Origin: Lichenicola sp965198575
GTDB taxonomy: Bacteria; Pseudomonadota; Alphaproteobacteria; Acetobacterales; Acetobacteraceae
Direction: 5' to 3'
DNA length: 64,000 nucleotides
Assembly: GCF_965198575.1 (NCBI RefSeq)
Contig: NZ_OZ240671.1
Location: forward strand, 1,116,001-1,180,000
The translations under genes were made by a program, and so were the position numbers. Under the pieces are notes generated by a model. That model saw only the letters and a list, made by a program, of their open reading frames with translations. It searched no databases and had not been told where the DNA came from. Each line of letters begins with the position of its first letter. Positions within the stretch are counted from its first letter, which is position 1. Of this stretch, positions 36,300 to 43,849 are shown piece after piece.

Positions 36300-37358
36300 A
36301 TGATCCTGCGCATGCTTCCGCTCGCCGTCACCGCACTGCTGCTCACCATCCTGACCATCGCGCCGGCCGCTGCATCCTCCGCGGACACGGCAGCCGAAGA
36401 TTCGCACCCGCAGCGTCTCGTTGCCGTCGAAGATACGCGCCGGCTGAACCTGTTCTGCCTGGGACAGGGCTCTCCCACGGTCCTGCTCGAATCCGGATCC
36501 GGAGGCAGCACCGCCGACTGGTGGCGTATCCAGGACCGTCTCGGGCAGATCACGCGAACCTGCGCCTACGACCGCGCCGGCTACGGCTACAGCGATCCGG
36601 CACGCAGGCCCTCCGACGCCGCGGCAGCCGTGGACGACCTGCACCGCCTGATCGTGGCCGCGCATCTCGGCCCGCGTCCGATCCTCGTCGGTCACTCCAA
36701 CGGCGGCATCTACGCGACGCTCTTCGCCGAACGCTACCCGGGCGAGCTCGCCGGCCTGGTGCTGGTGGACCCCGGCTTCCCGGGCCAGCAGGACTACGCC
36801 AGATACGGGCTGCCACCGGGCCGGATCGCCGCCCTCCGGCATTGGCGCGCGGGCCTGATCGACGGCGCCAGGGTTTGCCTCTCGGCGGTGAAGCGAGACG
36901 GTCCGGGCCTGACCACCGACCACCCCGACTGCCTCGCGACGCCCCCGGAGGACCCCGCCATCCTGCGTGCGGCGCTCCGCGACCTGTATTCCCGGGTGCC
37001 CTACGAGGCCGCGAACCTGTCGGAGTTCGAGAACAGCTTCGGCGTCGATCCGGCCGGCGCGACCCCGGACGACAAAGAGTTTCCACGGCCGCTCCACACC
37101 CTGGGCGACCTGCCGTTGATCGTCCTGACGGCGGATCACCATCCTGTCCCGGTGCCCGGCTTCACCGCGCTCGAGACGGCGCGGTACTGGACTGTGTGGA
37201 AGCAGGGCCATGACCGCCTGGCCCGCCTGTCCACGGCCGGTGAAAGCCGGGTTGTCACCGGCAGCGGCCACTTCATCCAGAACGACAAGCCGGAGGCTGT
37301 CCTGGCAGCGGTCGGCGCGATCGTGAGCACGGTGCGCGGCCATCGGTCCGGGCCATGA
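36300..37358 (+). CDS. exported alpha/beta hydrolase
   Basis: A 352-residue serine hydrolase with a signal peptide (LPLAVTALLLTILTIAPAAA). The oxyanion region LLESGSGGST is followed by the nucleophile elbow VGHSNGG (Ser133) and a C-terminal GSGHFIQNDKPE with His324. The fold resembles bacterial esterases of the TAP/proline-iminopeptidase-like group; the substrate is unknown. I use ATG 36300, nine bases inside the GTG frame start, because the signal peptide and a -10-like element seven bases upstream fit it. A decayed paralogue lies at 34386, and the next gene shares its first codons and leader. Confidence 0.8.
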   Translation: MILRMLPLAVTALLLTILTIAPAAASSADTAAEDSHPQRLVAVEDTRRLNLFCLGQGSPTVLLESGSGGSTADWWRIQDRLGQITRTCAYDRAGYGYSDPARRPSDAAAAVDDLHRLIVAAHLGPRPILVGHSNGGIYATLFAERYPGELAGLVLVDPGFPGQQDYARYGLPPGRIAALRHWRAGLIDGARVCLSAVKRDGPGLTTDHPDCLATPPEDPAILRAALRDLYSRVPYEAANLSEFENSFGVDPAGATPDDKEFPRPLHTLGDLPLIVLTADHHPVPVPGFTALETARYWTVWKQGHDRLARLSTAGESRVVTGSGHFIQNDKPEAVLAAVGAIVSTVRGHRSGP

Positions 37359-37380
37359 TGCTGCCCGTCCGGTCATCGTC

Positions 37381-37386
37381 TAGGGT
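37381..37386 (+). promoter_or_regulatory. -10-like TAGGGT, seven bases before the lipoprotein ATG
   Basis: TAGGGT ends exactly 7 nt before ATG 37394. The surrounding ATCGTCTAGGGTGCGC is shared with the upstream region of the hydrolase at 36300, so this copy came from a duplication. Confidence 0.45.
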
Positions 37387-37393
37387 GCGCGCC

Positions 37394-38011
37394 ATGATCC
37401 TGCGCATCCTCCCCTTCACCCTCGCCGCGTCCCTGGCGATCCCCCTCACCGGCTGTGTCGCGCGGGGGGCGCGGTCGATCACCAACGTGATCCCGGTGCC
37501 GCTCGAGGAAGGCGCCAACCTGGTGCCGCATCTGTCGCCGGACGGGCGGCAGGGCCTGGTGGTGGAGGCACGGGCGCCGGATGCCGCAGCCGGCACCCGC
37601 GTGATCATGACCATGCTGCCGCGTGCGGAAGGCGTGCGCGGATGGGACGTCGTCGAAATGGATGGAGCGGGTGGCAGCCGGCTGCCCACGATCGATGGAC
37701 ACGGCCGCTCGGTGGTATTCGCCCGCGCCAAGGTCGGCGGCATGCCGGCCACTCTGGTGTTCGTGGCGAGCCCCGACCCGGAGGATGGCGCCCTGCCCTC
37801 GTTCGGCGCGCCACTCCCGACCCCCCGCCGCATGGTGATCACGACGCTGCGGCTGCAGGCGGACGAGCGCTCGGCGCGCTTCCAGGCGATCGACACCGAG
37901 ATCACCCGCGGCCGCTACTGCAGCGGCACCGACGCACTCGCCGCGACCTACTCGATGGACCTCCCGGAGGACGCGCCCGGCGACACACGGTGCGCTGCAC
38001 CCGGAGCCTGA
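37394..38011 (+). CDS. lipoprotein of unknown function
   Basis: A 205-residue predicted lipoprotein. The signal peptide MILRILPFTLAASLAIPLTGC ends in the lipobox LTGC. The mature protein contains beta-propeller-like strand motifs (NLVPHLSPDGRQGLVVEAR, TIDGHGRSVVFARAK), as in TolB/WD40-type repeats but too few for a full propeller. The first codons and leader match the hydrolase upstream, although the mature parts are unrelated. The start follows a -10-like element by seven bases. Confidence 0.72.
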   Translation: MILRILPFTLAASLAIPLTGCVARGARSITNVIPVPLEEGANLVPHLSPDGRQGLVVEARAPDAAAGTRVIMTMLPRAEGVRGWDVVEMDGAGGSRLPTIDGHGRSVVFARAKVGGMPATLVFVASPDPEDGALPSFGAPLPTPRRMVITTLRLQADERSARFQAIDTEITRGRYCSGTDALAATYSMDLPEDAPGDTRCAAPGA

Positions 38012-38029
38012 CGAGGCCGTTTTCCTGCC

Positions 38030-38059
38030 TTGCGAATCGGCGCGGCATGTCTGTAGGGT
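38030..38059 (+). promoter_or_regulatory. promoter of the small structured transcript
   Basis: TTGCGA (38030-38035) and TAGGGT (38054-38059) are separated by 18 bp. Predicted transcription start is near 38066. The -10 hexamer is identical to those upstream of 36300 and 37394. Confidence 0.5.
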
Positions 38060-38094
38060 CGGAATATCGAAATTGACGGAAAGGAGGTGATCCA

Positions 38095-38169
38095 GTGTCT
38101 CATTGCCTGACAACGGCTCCGCACGGAGTGTCCTGGATGACCCCCCTCTCCACCGAGAAGTCGGTCTGA
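38095..38169 (+). CDS. possible 24-residue small ORF with a perfect ribosome-binding site
   Basis: GTG 38095 begins seven bases after AGGAGG within an exceptionally strong Shine-Dalgarno sequence and runs 24 codons to TGA. The peptide starts MSHCLTTAPHG and ends LSTEKSV; it has no hydrophobic stretch and no obvious attenuation codon run. The spacing is ideal for translation, but the pairing that hides the site lies inside the ORF, so expression may be conditional. Confidence 0.4.
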   Translation: MSHCLTTAPHGVSWMTPLSTEKSV

Positions 38170-38205
38170 CCAACCTCAGTCGCGGCTAGCCGCAGACAAT
38201 GCGAA

Positions 38206-38234
38206 GGCTCCAGGGGCGATCCCTGGAGCCTTTT
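38206..38234 (+). terminator. rho-independent terminator
   Basis: GGCTCCAGGG and CCCTGGAGCC form a 10-bp perfect stem with a five-base loop, followed by TTTT. It ends the small transcript and, on the other strand, could also stop readthrough from the P450 gene. Confidence 0.88.
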
Positions 38235-38255
38235 CATGTTTCTGGGGGTCGAGAA

Positions 38256-39650
38256 TTACCGCTCGGTCAGGCGGAAGCGCACCGGACGATCCGGCTGTGT
38301 GGTGACCAGGCCGCGCGGCGCCACCGCAGGCGAGCCGGCGAAGCTCAGCCGGAACCGCTTGAGCAGCCGCGCCAGCACCAGCGTTCCCTCCGCCAGCGCG
38401 AATTGCGCACCGACACAGATCCGCGGGCCCGCGCCGAACGGGATGTACACCATCCGGTCCGGCACCGGCGCACCGGGCAGGAACCGCGCCGGGTCGAAGC
38501 GGTCGGGGTCCTCCCAATGCGCATGATGCCGATGCAGGATCCACGGCGAGACCGTGACCACGGTGCCGGGCTCGACGTTTTCACCACCGACCACGTCTGC
38601 TTCCACCGCCTGGCGCACGATCAGGTAGGCCGGCGGATACAGCCGCAGCGTCTCGTCGAGAAACGCGCGGGTCAGCTTCAGCTTCGGGATCGCCGCCGCC
38701 GCCGCGTCCGGTGACAGGTCCACCGAGGCAGCTTCAGCCGCAATCGCCTCCTGGTATTCGGGCAACCGGGCGGCAGCGTAGCAGGCCCAGAACAGGCTGA
38801 CCGCGGTGGTCTCGTGCCCTGCCAGGATCAGCGTCGAGACCTCGTCGCGCAGCAGGGCGTGGCTGAAGCCCTGGCCGGTCTCCGGGTCGCGCGCCTGGCG
38901 CAGCAGGTCGAACAGGTCGCGCGGCGCGGCGTCGTCCGCGGTCGCCGACAGGGCCGTGCGGGTGGCGATGATGCGGTCCATCAGCGCCAGCCAGTCGGTG
39001 CGGAAGGCGGCCCGGCCGCGATCCGCCGGCGTGGTCCAGCCCTCCGGCAGCAGCATGTCGAACAACCCGACCTTGGCGAAATCGCGGGCGTAGCGCACCA
39101 GCAGGCCACGGAGATCGGCGCCGAACGCTCCCATCTCGAGCGAGAACATCGACTGCCCGGCGACATCCAGCGTGAGCCGCTGCAGCACCGGCATCAGCTC
39201 CATCGAGGTGCGACCGCGTGCGGCGATCTCGTCCTCGACACGTGCCGAAACCGCCACGATGTGCCGGGTCAGGATCGGCAGCACGCGCGGTGCCAGTGCC
39301 GGCGAGATCACCCGGCGCTGGTGACGCCAGGCCTCGCCCTCGGCCAGGAACAGCCCCTCGCCGAGCACCGGCTGCAGGACCCGCCGGGTGGGCGCGCCGC
39401 GCACGTAGTTCTCGTGGCGGGTGAGCAGCACATGCTTGATCGCTGCCGGATCGTTCAGCAGCAGCTGCTTGCGGCCGAGGAAGGTGCCGGGCAGCACCAG
39501 ATGTCGGTAGGCCGGATCGCCCCAGAGCTCGAGCGGATTGCGACGCAGCACCAGGAAGGATTCTGGCTGGCTGCGGATCCGGGTCGGCATCGGCGGTCGC
39601 GGCAGATGGGCACGGGTAGGCGGCGTCGGGGCGGTGAACGTCATATCCAT
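38256..39650 (-). CDS. cytochrome P450
   Basis: A 464-residue heme monooxygenase. The heme-binding loop FGAGPRICVGAQ holds Cys412, the I-helix oxygen-activation motif is AGHETTA, and the K-helix ExxR is in DETLRLYPP. The sequence resembles the class of bacterial P450s close to eukaryotic fatty-acid/xenobiotic hydroxylases (CYP110/CYP4-like) by its LILAGHETTAVSLFW segment. There is no ferredoxin or reductase gene nearby and no biosynthetic cluster, so redox partner and substrate are unknown. It has no N-terminal membrane anchor and is probably soluble. No clear ribosome-binding site is seen before ATG 39650. Confidence 0.92.
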   Translation of the reverse strand: MDMTFTAPTPPTRAHLPRPPMPTRIRSQPESFLVLRRNPLELWGDPAYRHLVLPGTFLGRKQLLLNDPAAIKHVLLTRHENYVRGAPTRRVLQPVLGEGLFLAEGEAWRHQRRVISPALAPRVLPILTRHIVAVSARVEDEIAARGRTSMELMPVLQRLTLDVAGQSMFSLEMGAFGADLRGLLVRYARDFAKVGLFDMLLPEGWTTPADRGRAAFRTDWLALMDRIIATRTALSATADDAAPRDLFDLLRQARDPETGQGFSHALLRDEVSTLILAGHETTAVSLFWACYAAARLPEYQEAIAAEAASVDLSPDAAAAAIPKLKLTRAFLDETLRLYPPAYLIVRQAVEADVVGGENVEPGTVVTVSPWILHRHHAHWEDPDRFDPARFLPGAPVPDRMVYIPFGAGPRICVGAQFALAEGTLVLARLLKRFRLSFAGSPAVAPRGLVTTQPDRPVRFRLTER

Positions 39651-39708
39651 GAAGGGTTAAGTGGCGGTCATGGCTCCCGGCGCAACGGTCCGGCGGGCGC
39701 TTGTTGCA

Positions 39709-41226
39709 TCACCCCGGCGAGGCAGCATTGGCCGAGACCTGCGCCGCCTGGATCGGGCCGGACACCAGCGCCCCAACCGACGGGTCGAACACGCGGGTGA
39801 ACGAGGACGGGTAGATGCCCATCCACAGCACCACGAACGCGAGCGGCGCCAGCAACGCGATCTCGCGGGGCGACAGGTCCCGCAGCACGCCGACCAGGCC
39901 GGAGGCGCCGCCGATCGCGGTGTCAAACATCACCCGGCGATACAGCACCAGCATGTAGACGGCGCCCAGGATCATCGCCATGCCGGAGAACAGCGCCACC
40001 CAGAAGCCGACATGGATTGCGCCGATCATCACCAGCAGCTCGCCGACGAAGCTGCCGGTGCCCGGCAGCCCGATATTGGCCATGGTGAACAGCATCGCCA
40101 GCGTCGCCAGCACCGGCATCCGCCCGGCAACGCCGCCGAAGCCCTGGACCATCCGGCTGTCGGTGCGGCCGGCCAGGATCGCCACGATGAAGAACAGCCC
40201 GGCGATGATGATGCCGTGGCTGAGCATGACGAACACCGCGCCGTCGATGCCGGTGGCGTTCAGGGTGAACAGCCCGACCAGCACCAGGCCCATATGCGAG
40301 AACGACGAGTACGCGATCAGCCGCTTCATGTCGGCCTGCGCCAGCGCCACGATCGCCGCGTAGATCACGGCGATGATGCCGAGCGCGATCATGAACGGCG
40401 CATAACGATGCGACGCGTCCGGCAGCATCGAGATCACGAAGCGCAGGAACCCGTAGGCGCCGGCCTTGGCGAGCACGCCGGACAGCATCGCGGTCGCGGC
40501 CGAGGGCGCCTCGGTATAGGCATCCGGCAGCCAGCCATGCAGCGGGAACAGCGGCAGCTTCACCCCGAACGCCAGCACCAGGCCGAGGAACATCCAGGCC
40601 TGGATGGCCGGCGCGAAATGGGTGTGCAGCAGCGTCGGGATGTCGGTGGTGCCGGTGATGTGCCACATCGCCAGCAGCGCCAGCAGCATGAACAGCGAGC
40701 CGCCGAAGGTGAACAGGAAGAACTTGATCGAGGCATAGACCCGCTTAGGGCCGCCCCAGATGCCGATCAGGAGCGAGCCCGGGATCAGCGTGGCCTCGTA
40801 GAACACATAGAACACGACGAAATCGAGTGCGGAGAACAGCCCCAGCAGCGTGGTCTCGAGCGCCAGGATGGCGACCAGGTAATCGCGCAGCCGGGTGATG
40901 CCGACGCGCCCGCTGGCCAGGATCGACAGGGGCGTGATCGCCGCGGTCAGCACCACGAACAGCAGGCTGATCCCGTCGAGCCCCAGATGGTACGAGATGC
41001 CGAAGCCGGGCATCCAGTCGGTGCGATCCTCGAACTGGAACCCCGCCTGGCCGGGCACGAAGCGGATCCACAGGATCGCTGCCAGCAGCAGCACCAGCAG
41101 CGACACGCCGAGCGCCACCGTGCGGGCGGTGCGCTCGACGAAGGCGGCCTCGCCACGGATCGCCAGCAGCGCCAGGGCACCCACGAGCGGCAGGAAGGTG
41201 ATGATCGTCAACAGAGGCAGGTGCAC
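39709..41226 (-). CDS. nuoM: NADH-quinone oxidoreductase subunit M, isolated copy
   Basis: A 505-residue antiporter-like membrane subunit of complex I. The start is GTG 41226 (HLPLLTIITFLPLVGALALL), where NuoM normally begins; the frame extends to 41286. Conserved proton-channel motifs are present: FYVFYEATLIPGSLLIG with the key TM5 Glu, FGVKLPLFPLHGWLPDAY with Lys, and IAYSSFSHMGLV. It has about 14 helices. The rest of the nuo operon is absent on both sides, whereas nuoM usually lies between nuoL and nuoN. It could be an orphan paralogue in a different complex, or part of a split operon. Confidence 0.9.
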   Translation of the reverse strand: MHLPLLTIITFLPLVGALALLAIRGEAAFVERTARTVALGVSLLVLLLAAILWIRFVPGQAGFQFEDRTDWMPGFGISYHLGLDGISLLFVVLTAAITPLSILASGRVGITRLRDYLVAILALETTLLGLFSALDFVVFYVFYEATLIPGSLLIGIWGGPKRVYASIKFFLFTFGGSLFMLLALLAMWHITGTTDIPTLLHTHFAPAIQAWMFLGLVLAFGVKLPLFPLHGWLPDAYTEAPSAATAMLSGVLAKAGAYGFLRFVISMLPDASHRYAPFMIALGIIAVIYAAIVALAQADMKRLIAYSSFSHMGLVLVGLFTLNATGIDGAVFVMLSHGIIIAGLFFIVAILAGRTDSRMVQGFGGVAGRMPVLATLAMLFTMANIGLPGTGSFVGELLVMIGAIHVGFWVALFSGMAMILGAVYMLVLYRRVMFDTAIGGASGLVGVLRDLSPREIALLAPLAFVVLWMGIYPSSFTRVFDPSVGALVSGPIQAAQVSANAASPG

Positions 41227-41402
41227 GGCTCTCGTCGTCCCGGTCGTGAGACTGCGGCACCGGGGCGGGTGCGGCAGGCGGCGCATCCTAGGTCGCGTCG
41301 CACGAGGGCACCAGAGCAGGCCGGATCTTCATCATCGTAAAGGATTTGTTCACGTTTTGGACCGCATGGTGGCGCAAGCGACGACACGGGGGCTCCACCT
41401 GA

Positions 41403-43832
41403 ATGATCAGCACCATCTTTGCCGATCCGAGCATCGGCGGCCCGGACATGTTGTTCTCGACCGGCACGGTCATGGACGGCCAGGAGCAGTACCAGCCCGC
41501 ACCGGGCCTGATCGCCGGCCTGTCCGACGCTGGCTGGAACATCACCCAGTGGAACACGCCTGCCAGTCAGGTGTTCGCCGCCGCCCTGCCCATCCTGCAT
41601 GATGCGGCCGACACCGACGCCTTGCTCGGACGCGCGATCGCCTCCTGGCACACCGGGTCGGCCACCAATGGCAGCGGACTCGTGATCTACGGCACGCCCG
41701 GAACCTACACCTACGCGCTCAGCGCGTCGGGCGGATCGAACCGCGACACCTTCCTGCAGACCACCGGCTACGCTTCCGGCAGCACCACCTTCGACCACCC
41801 GCTGATCTTCACCGCCGACGAGCGGATCGCGTCTGCGAGCGCCACCGGTGGCACGGCGATCGCGTTCAACTCCTTCACGGTGTTCTTCAACGTTTCCGGC
41901 AACCCGTCCTACAACGCCGCACTGCCGACGCTGGAGATCTTCCTGCAGGTGCCACTCACCGATTTCCGCGGCGAGCCGGGCCCCTACCAGACGATCTCGG
42001 CGGGCAACGACAACCAGCAGATCTACAACCTCTCCTCGGAGACCTACAGCGCCTCCGCCGGCGGGCTGGTCAGCGACGCCTCGGTCAACGCGCTGGCCTT
42101 TGCCGCCGACACCGGCCCGCTGCATACGGTGCGGATCGACCTGAACCAGGCGTTGCTCCGAATGGTCGACGCGATGTCGGCGCAGGACCGGACGACCGAT
42201 CCGCTGCTGGCCGCATCCGTGCTGGGCATGCAGCGCTGGTCGGTCGGGAGCTATTACGCCGGTGTCGAGACCGCTTCCGGACCCTCTGGCGGCGCGTCGC
42301 TCTCGGTCGACATCGCCCACGCCACCCTGACCGACAACACCGCATTATCGGTCTCGTCCGCCATGCCGCTCTCGACCGTGCAGTCCATCGACGGCAACCA
42401 GGCCGCCAATCTCGAGGGCGACAGCCTCGTCACGACACGCGCCGGCACCAGCAACAGCATCACCCTGACCAACACGCCAGGGTCGAAGATCGTCACCAGC
42501 TACGGCACCGACACCGTTTCCGTCGGAACCGCCGAGAACGTCACGCTGCATGCACGCGGCGGGCGACTGACTGTCATCGGCCACACGACCAGCTACGCCA
42601 CGATTGCAGTCGATGGTACGGCGCCAATCACCACCGCGGGCGCGCTCGGCAGCTTCAGCCTGACGAGCTCGGCCGCCGGTGACCGGATTTCCGGCAGTGC
42701 TGCGGGCATCGCAAGCCTGACCCTGGGAGGCACCGACGCGCAGGTGAATTTCACAAGTCCGGTCTCTGCCAGCCTGTCGGGAGCGGGTGCAGTGCTTGCA
42801 GCACCTGGCGGCACCGTATCGCTGAGAGCGGACGGCGCTCACATCGACCTAAATGGCGGCGGCGCCCAGACCGTGTTCCTGAATGGTCATGGTGCCAGCA
42901 TCACCGAGAGCGGCGCCGGCGCGCAGCTCATCGTCGGTGCACCGACCGCGGCCGGCCCGGTGCAGATCAGCGGCGGCAACGGCACGCAGACGTTCTGGAC
43001 CGGCGGCACCAATTCCGTCGTCACGGCGTCCGCCGACGCCAAGGCCTCGCTCACCATCCACGCGCAAGCTGGCTCGATCACCAGCCTGCAGCTTGGCGCA
43101 GAGACGACCTGCATCGACGATAACGGTGGTGCCGTCACCGTCCATGGGACTAACGCTCCGGGGGAGACGGCGTCCGTCTTCGGCGGCCCGGGCAGCGTTG
43201 TCGTGTCCGGGGGCGCCGAGCAACTCGTGGCGGTTGCCGGCAGCAGCGTCGTTGGATCGTTGCTGGTGCAGGCGGGTTCGGGGCAGCAGACGATCTTCGG
43301 CGGCCTCGGATCGGTGCAGGTGCAAGGCAGCCACGCAACCACCGGCATGCAGACGATCGTCAACGGGACCGACAGCCGGGACGCCACCACGATCTTCGGC
43401 GGGCTCACCAGCCAGACGATCTGGACCGGCCAGGCGCACGACACCATCGTCTCCTCGAACCAGGCGAGCGACACCACCGGCTCGATCACCGCCATGATCC
43501 AGGGCGGAGCATCGACATACTGGGGCGGCACCGAGACTGCGACGCTGTACAACCAGGGCGGCACTCTCGACGCATTCCTTACCGGCAGCGGCCGCGTCAG
43601 CGTGCTTGCGGACATGACAGGCGGCACGACCACGATCCTGACAGGATTCAGGGCGCTGCATGACCGCCTGACGCTCGCGGGCGTCACCGATCCCTCCCAG
43701 CTCCGGACGCGCTATTCGGGTGGCAGCACGATCCTGTCGGCGGTCGGCGGCGGTTCGAGCAGCGTGACGCTGCTGGGCGTGGGTGCCGTCAGCCTGTCGC
43801 ACGTGCCGGGTGGATTGCTGGTGGCCGTATGA
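41403..43832 (+). CDS. large beta-strand-repeat protein, probably type I secreted
   Basis: An 809-residue Gly/Ser/Thr/Ala-rich protein with a GGGGG ribosome-binding site before ATG 41403. It has no N-terminal signal peptide. The first 270 residues form a distinct domain (GLIAGLSDAGWNITQWNT). From about residue 300 onward it is built of irregular beta repeats, many with a [QT]T[IF][FW]GG-like turn: TQTFWTGGTN, QQTIFGGLGS, TTIFGGLTS, STYWGGTET. The C-terminal 60 residues (ILTGFRALHDRLTLAGV and later SSSVTLLGVGAVSL) resemble the type I secretion signal region of repeat proteins. Classic calcium-binding RTX nonapeptides are missing. A surface adhesin role is likely but inferred. Confidence 0.7.
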   Translation: MISTIFADPSIGGPDMLFSTGTVMDGQEQYQPAPGLIAGLSDAGWNITQWNTPASQVFAAALPILHDAADTDALLGRAIASWHTGSATNGSGLVIYGTPGTYTYALSASGGSNRDTFLQTTGYASGSTTFDHPLIFTADERIASASATGGTAIAFNSFTVFFNVSGNPSYNAALPTLEIFLQVPLTDFRGEPGPYQTISAGNDNQQIYNLSSETYSASAGGLVSDASVNALAFAADTGPLHTVRIDLNQALLRMVDAMSAQDRTTDPLLAASVLGMQRWSVGSYYAGVETASGPSGGASLSVDIAHATLTDNTALSVSSAMPLSTVQSIDGNQAANLEGDSLVTTRAGTSNSITLTNTPGSKIVTSYGTDTVSVGTAENVTLHARGGRLTVIGHTTSYATIAVDGTAPITTAGALGSFSLTSSAAGDRISGSAAGIASLTLGGTDAQVNFTSPVSASLSGAGAVLAAPGGTVSLRADGAHIDLNGGGAQTVFLNGHGASITESGAGAQLIVGAPTAAGPVQISGGNGTQTFWTGGTNSVVTASADAKASLTIHAQAGSITSLQLGAETTCIDDNGGAVTVHGTNAPGETASVFGGPGSVVVSGGAEQLVAVAGSSVVGSLLVQAGSGQQTIFGGLGSVQVQGSHATTGMQTIVNGTDSRDATTIFGGLTSQTIWTGQAHDTIVSSNQASDTTGSITAMIQGGASTYWGGTETATLYNQGGTLDAFLTGSGRVSVLADMTGGTTTILTGFRALHDRLTLAGVTDPSQLRTRYSGGSTILSAVGGGSSSVTLLGVGAVSLSHVPGGLLVAV

Positions 43833-43849
43833 TTGCTACCAGAGCCCGC

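Larger units (their letters stand above)
38066..38234 (+). ncRNA. small structured transcript with a 16S-tail complement (candidate)
   Basis: A self-contained unit of about 165 nt: promoter-like sequence, structured body and terminator. It carries AAAGGAGGTGATCCA (38080-38094), the near-full complement of the 16S rRNA 3' end. Bases 38086-38095 (GGTGATCCAG) can pair with 38133-38142 (CTGGATGACC) with one mismatch, so the ribosome-binding site could be hidden in a hairpin. A short hairpin CTCC-GCAC-GGAG lies between, and GCGG-CTAG-CCGC follows before the terminator. It may be a regulatory leader, an independent small RNA or a small mRNA. No known RNA family recognised. Confidence 0.45.

Noticed and set aside
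38080..38094. Possible 16S rRNA fragment on the minus strand
   Set aside because: Only about 15 bases match the 16S 3' tail complement; the adjacent bases do not continue into rRNA, so it is not an rRNA gene remnant.
39661..41340. 559-codon plus-strand frame opposite nuoM
   Set aside because: His/Gln/Arg-rich translation without features; nuoM is clear on the other strand.
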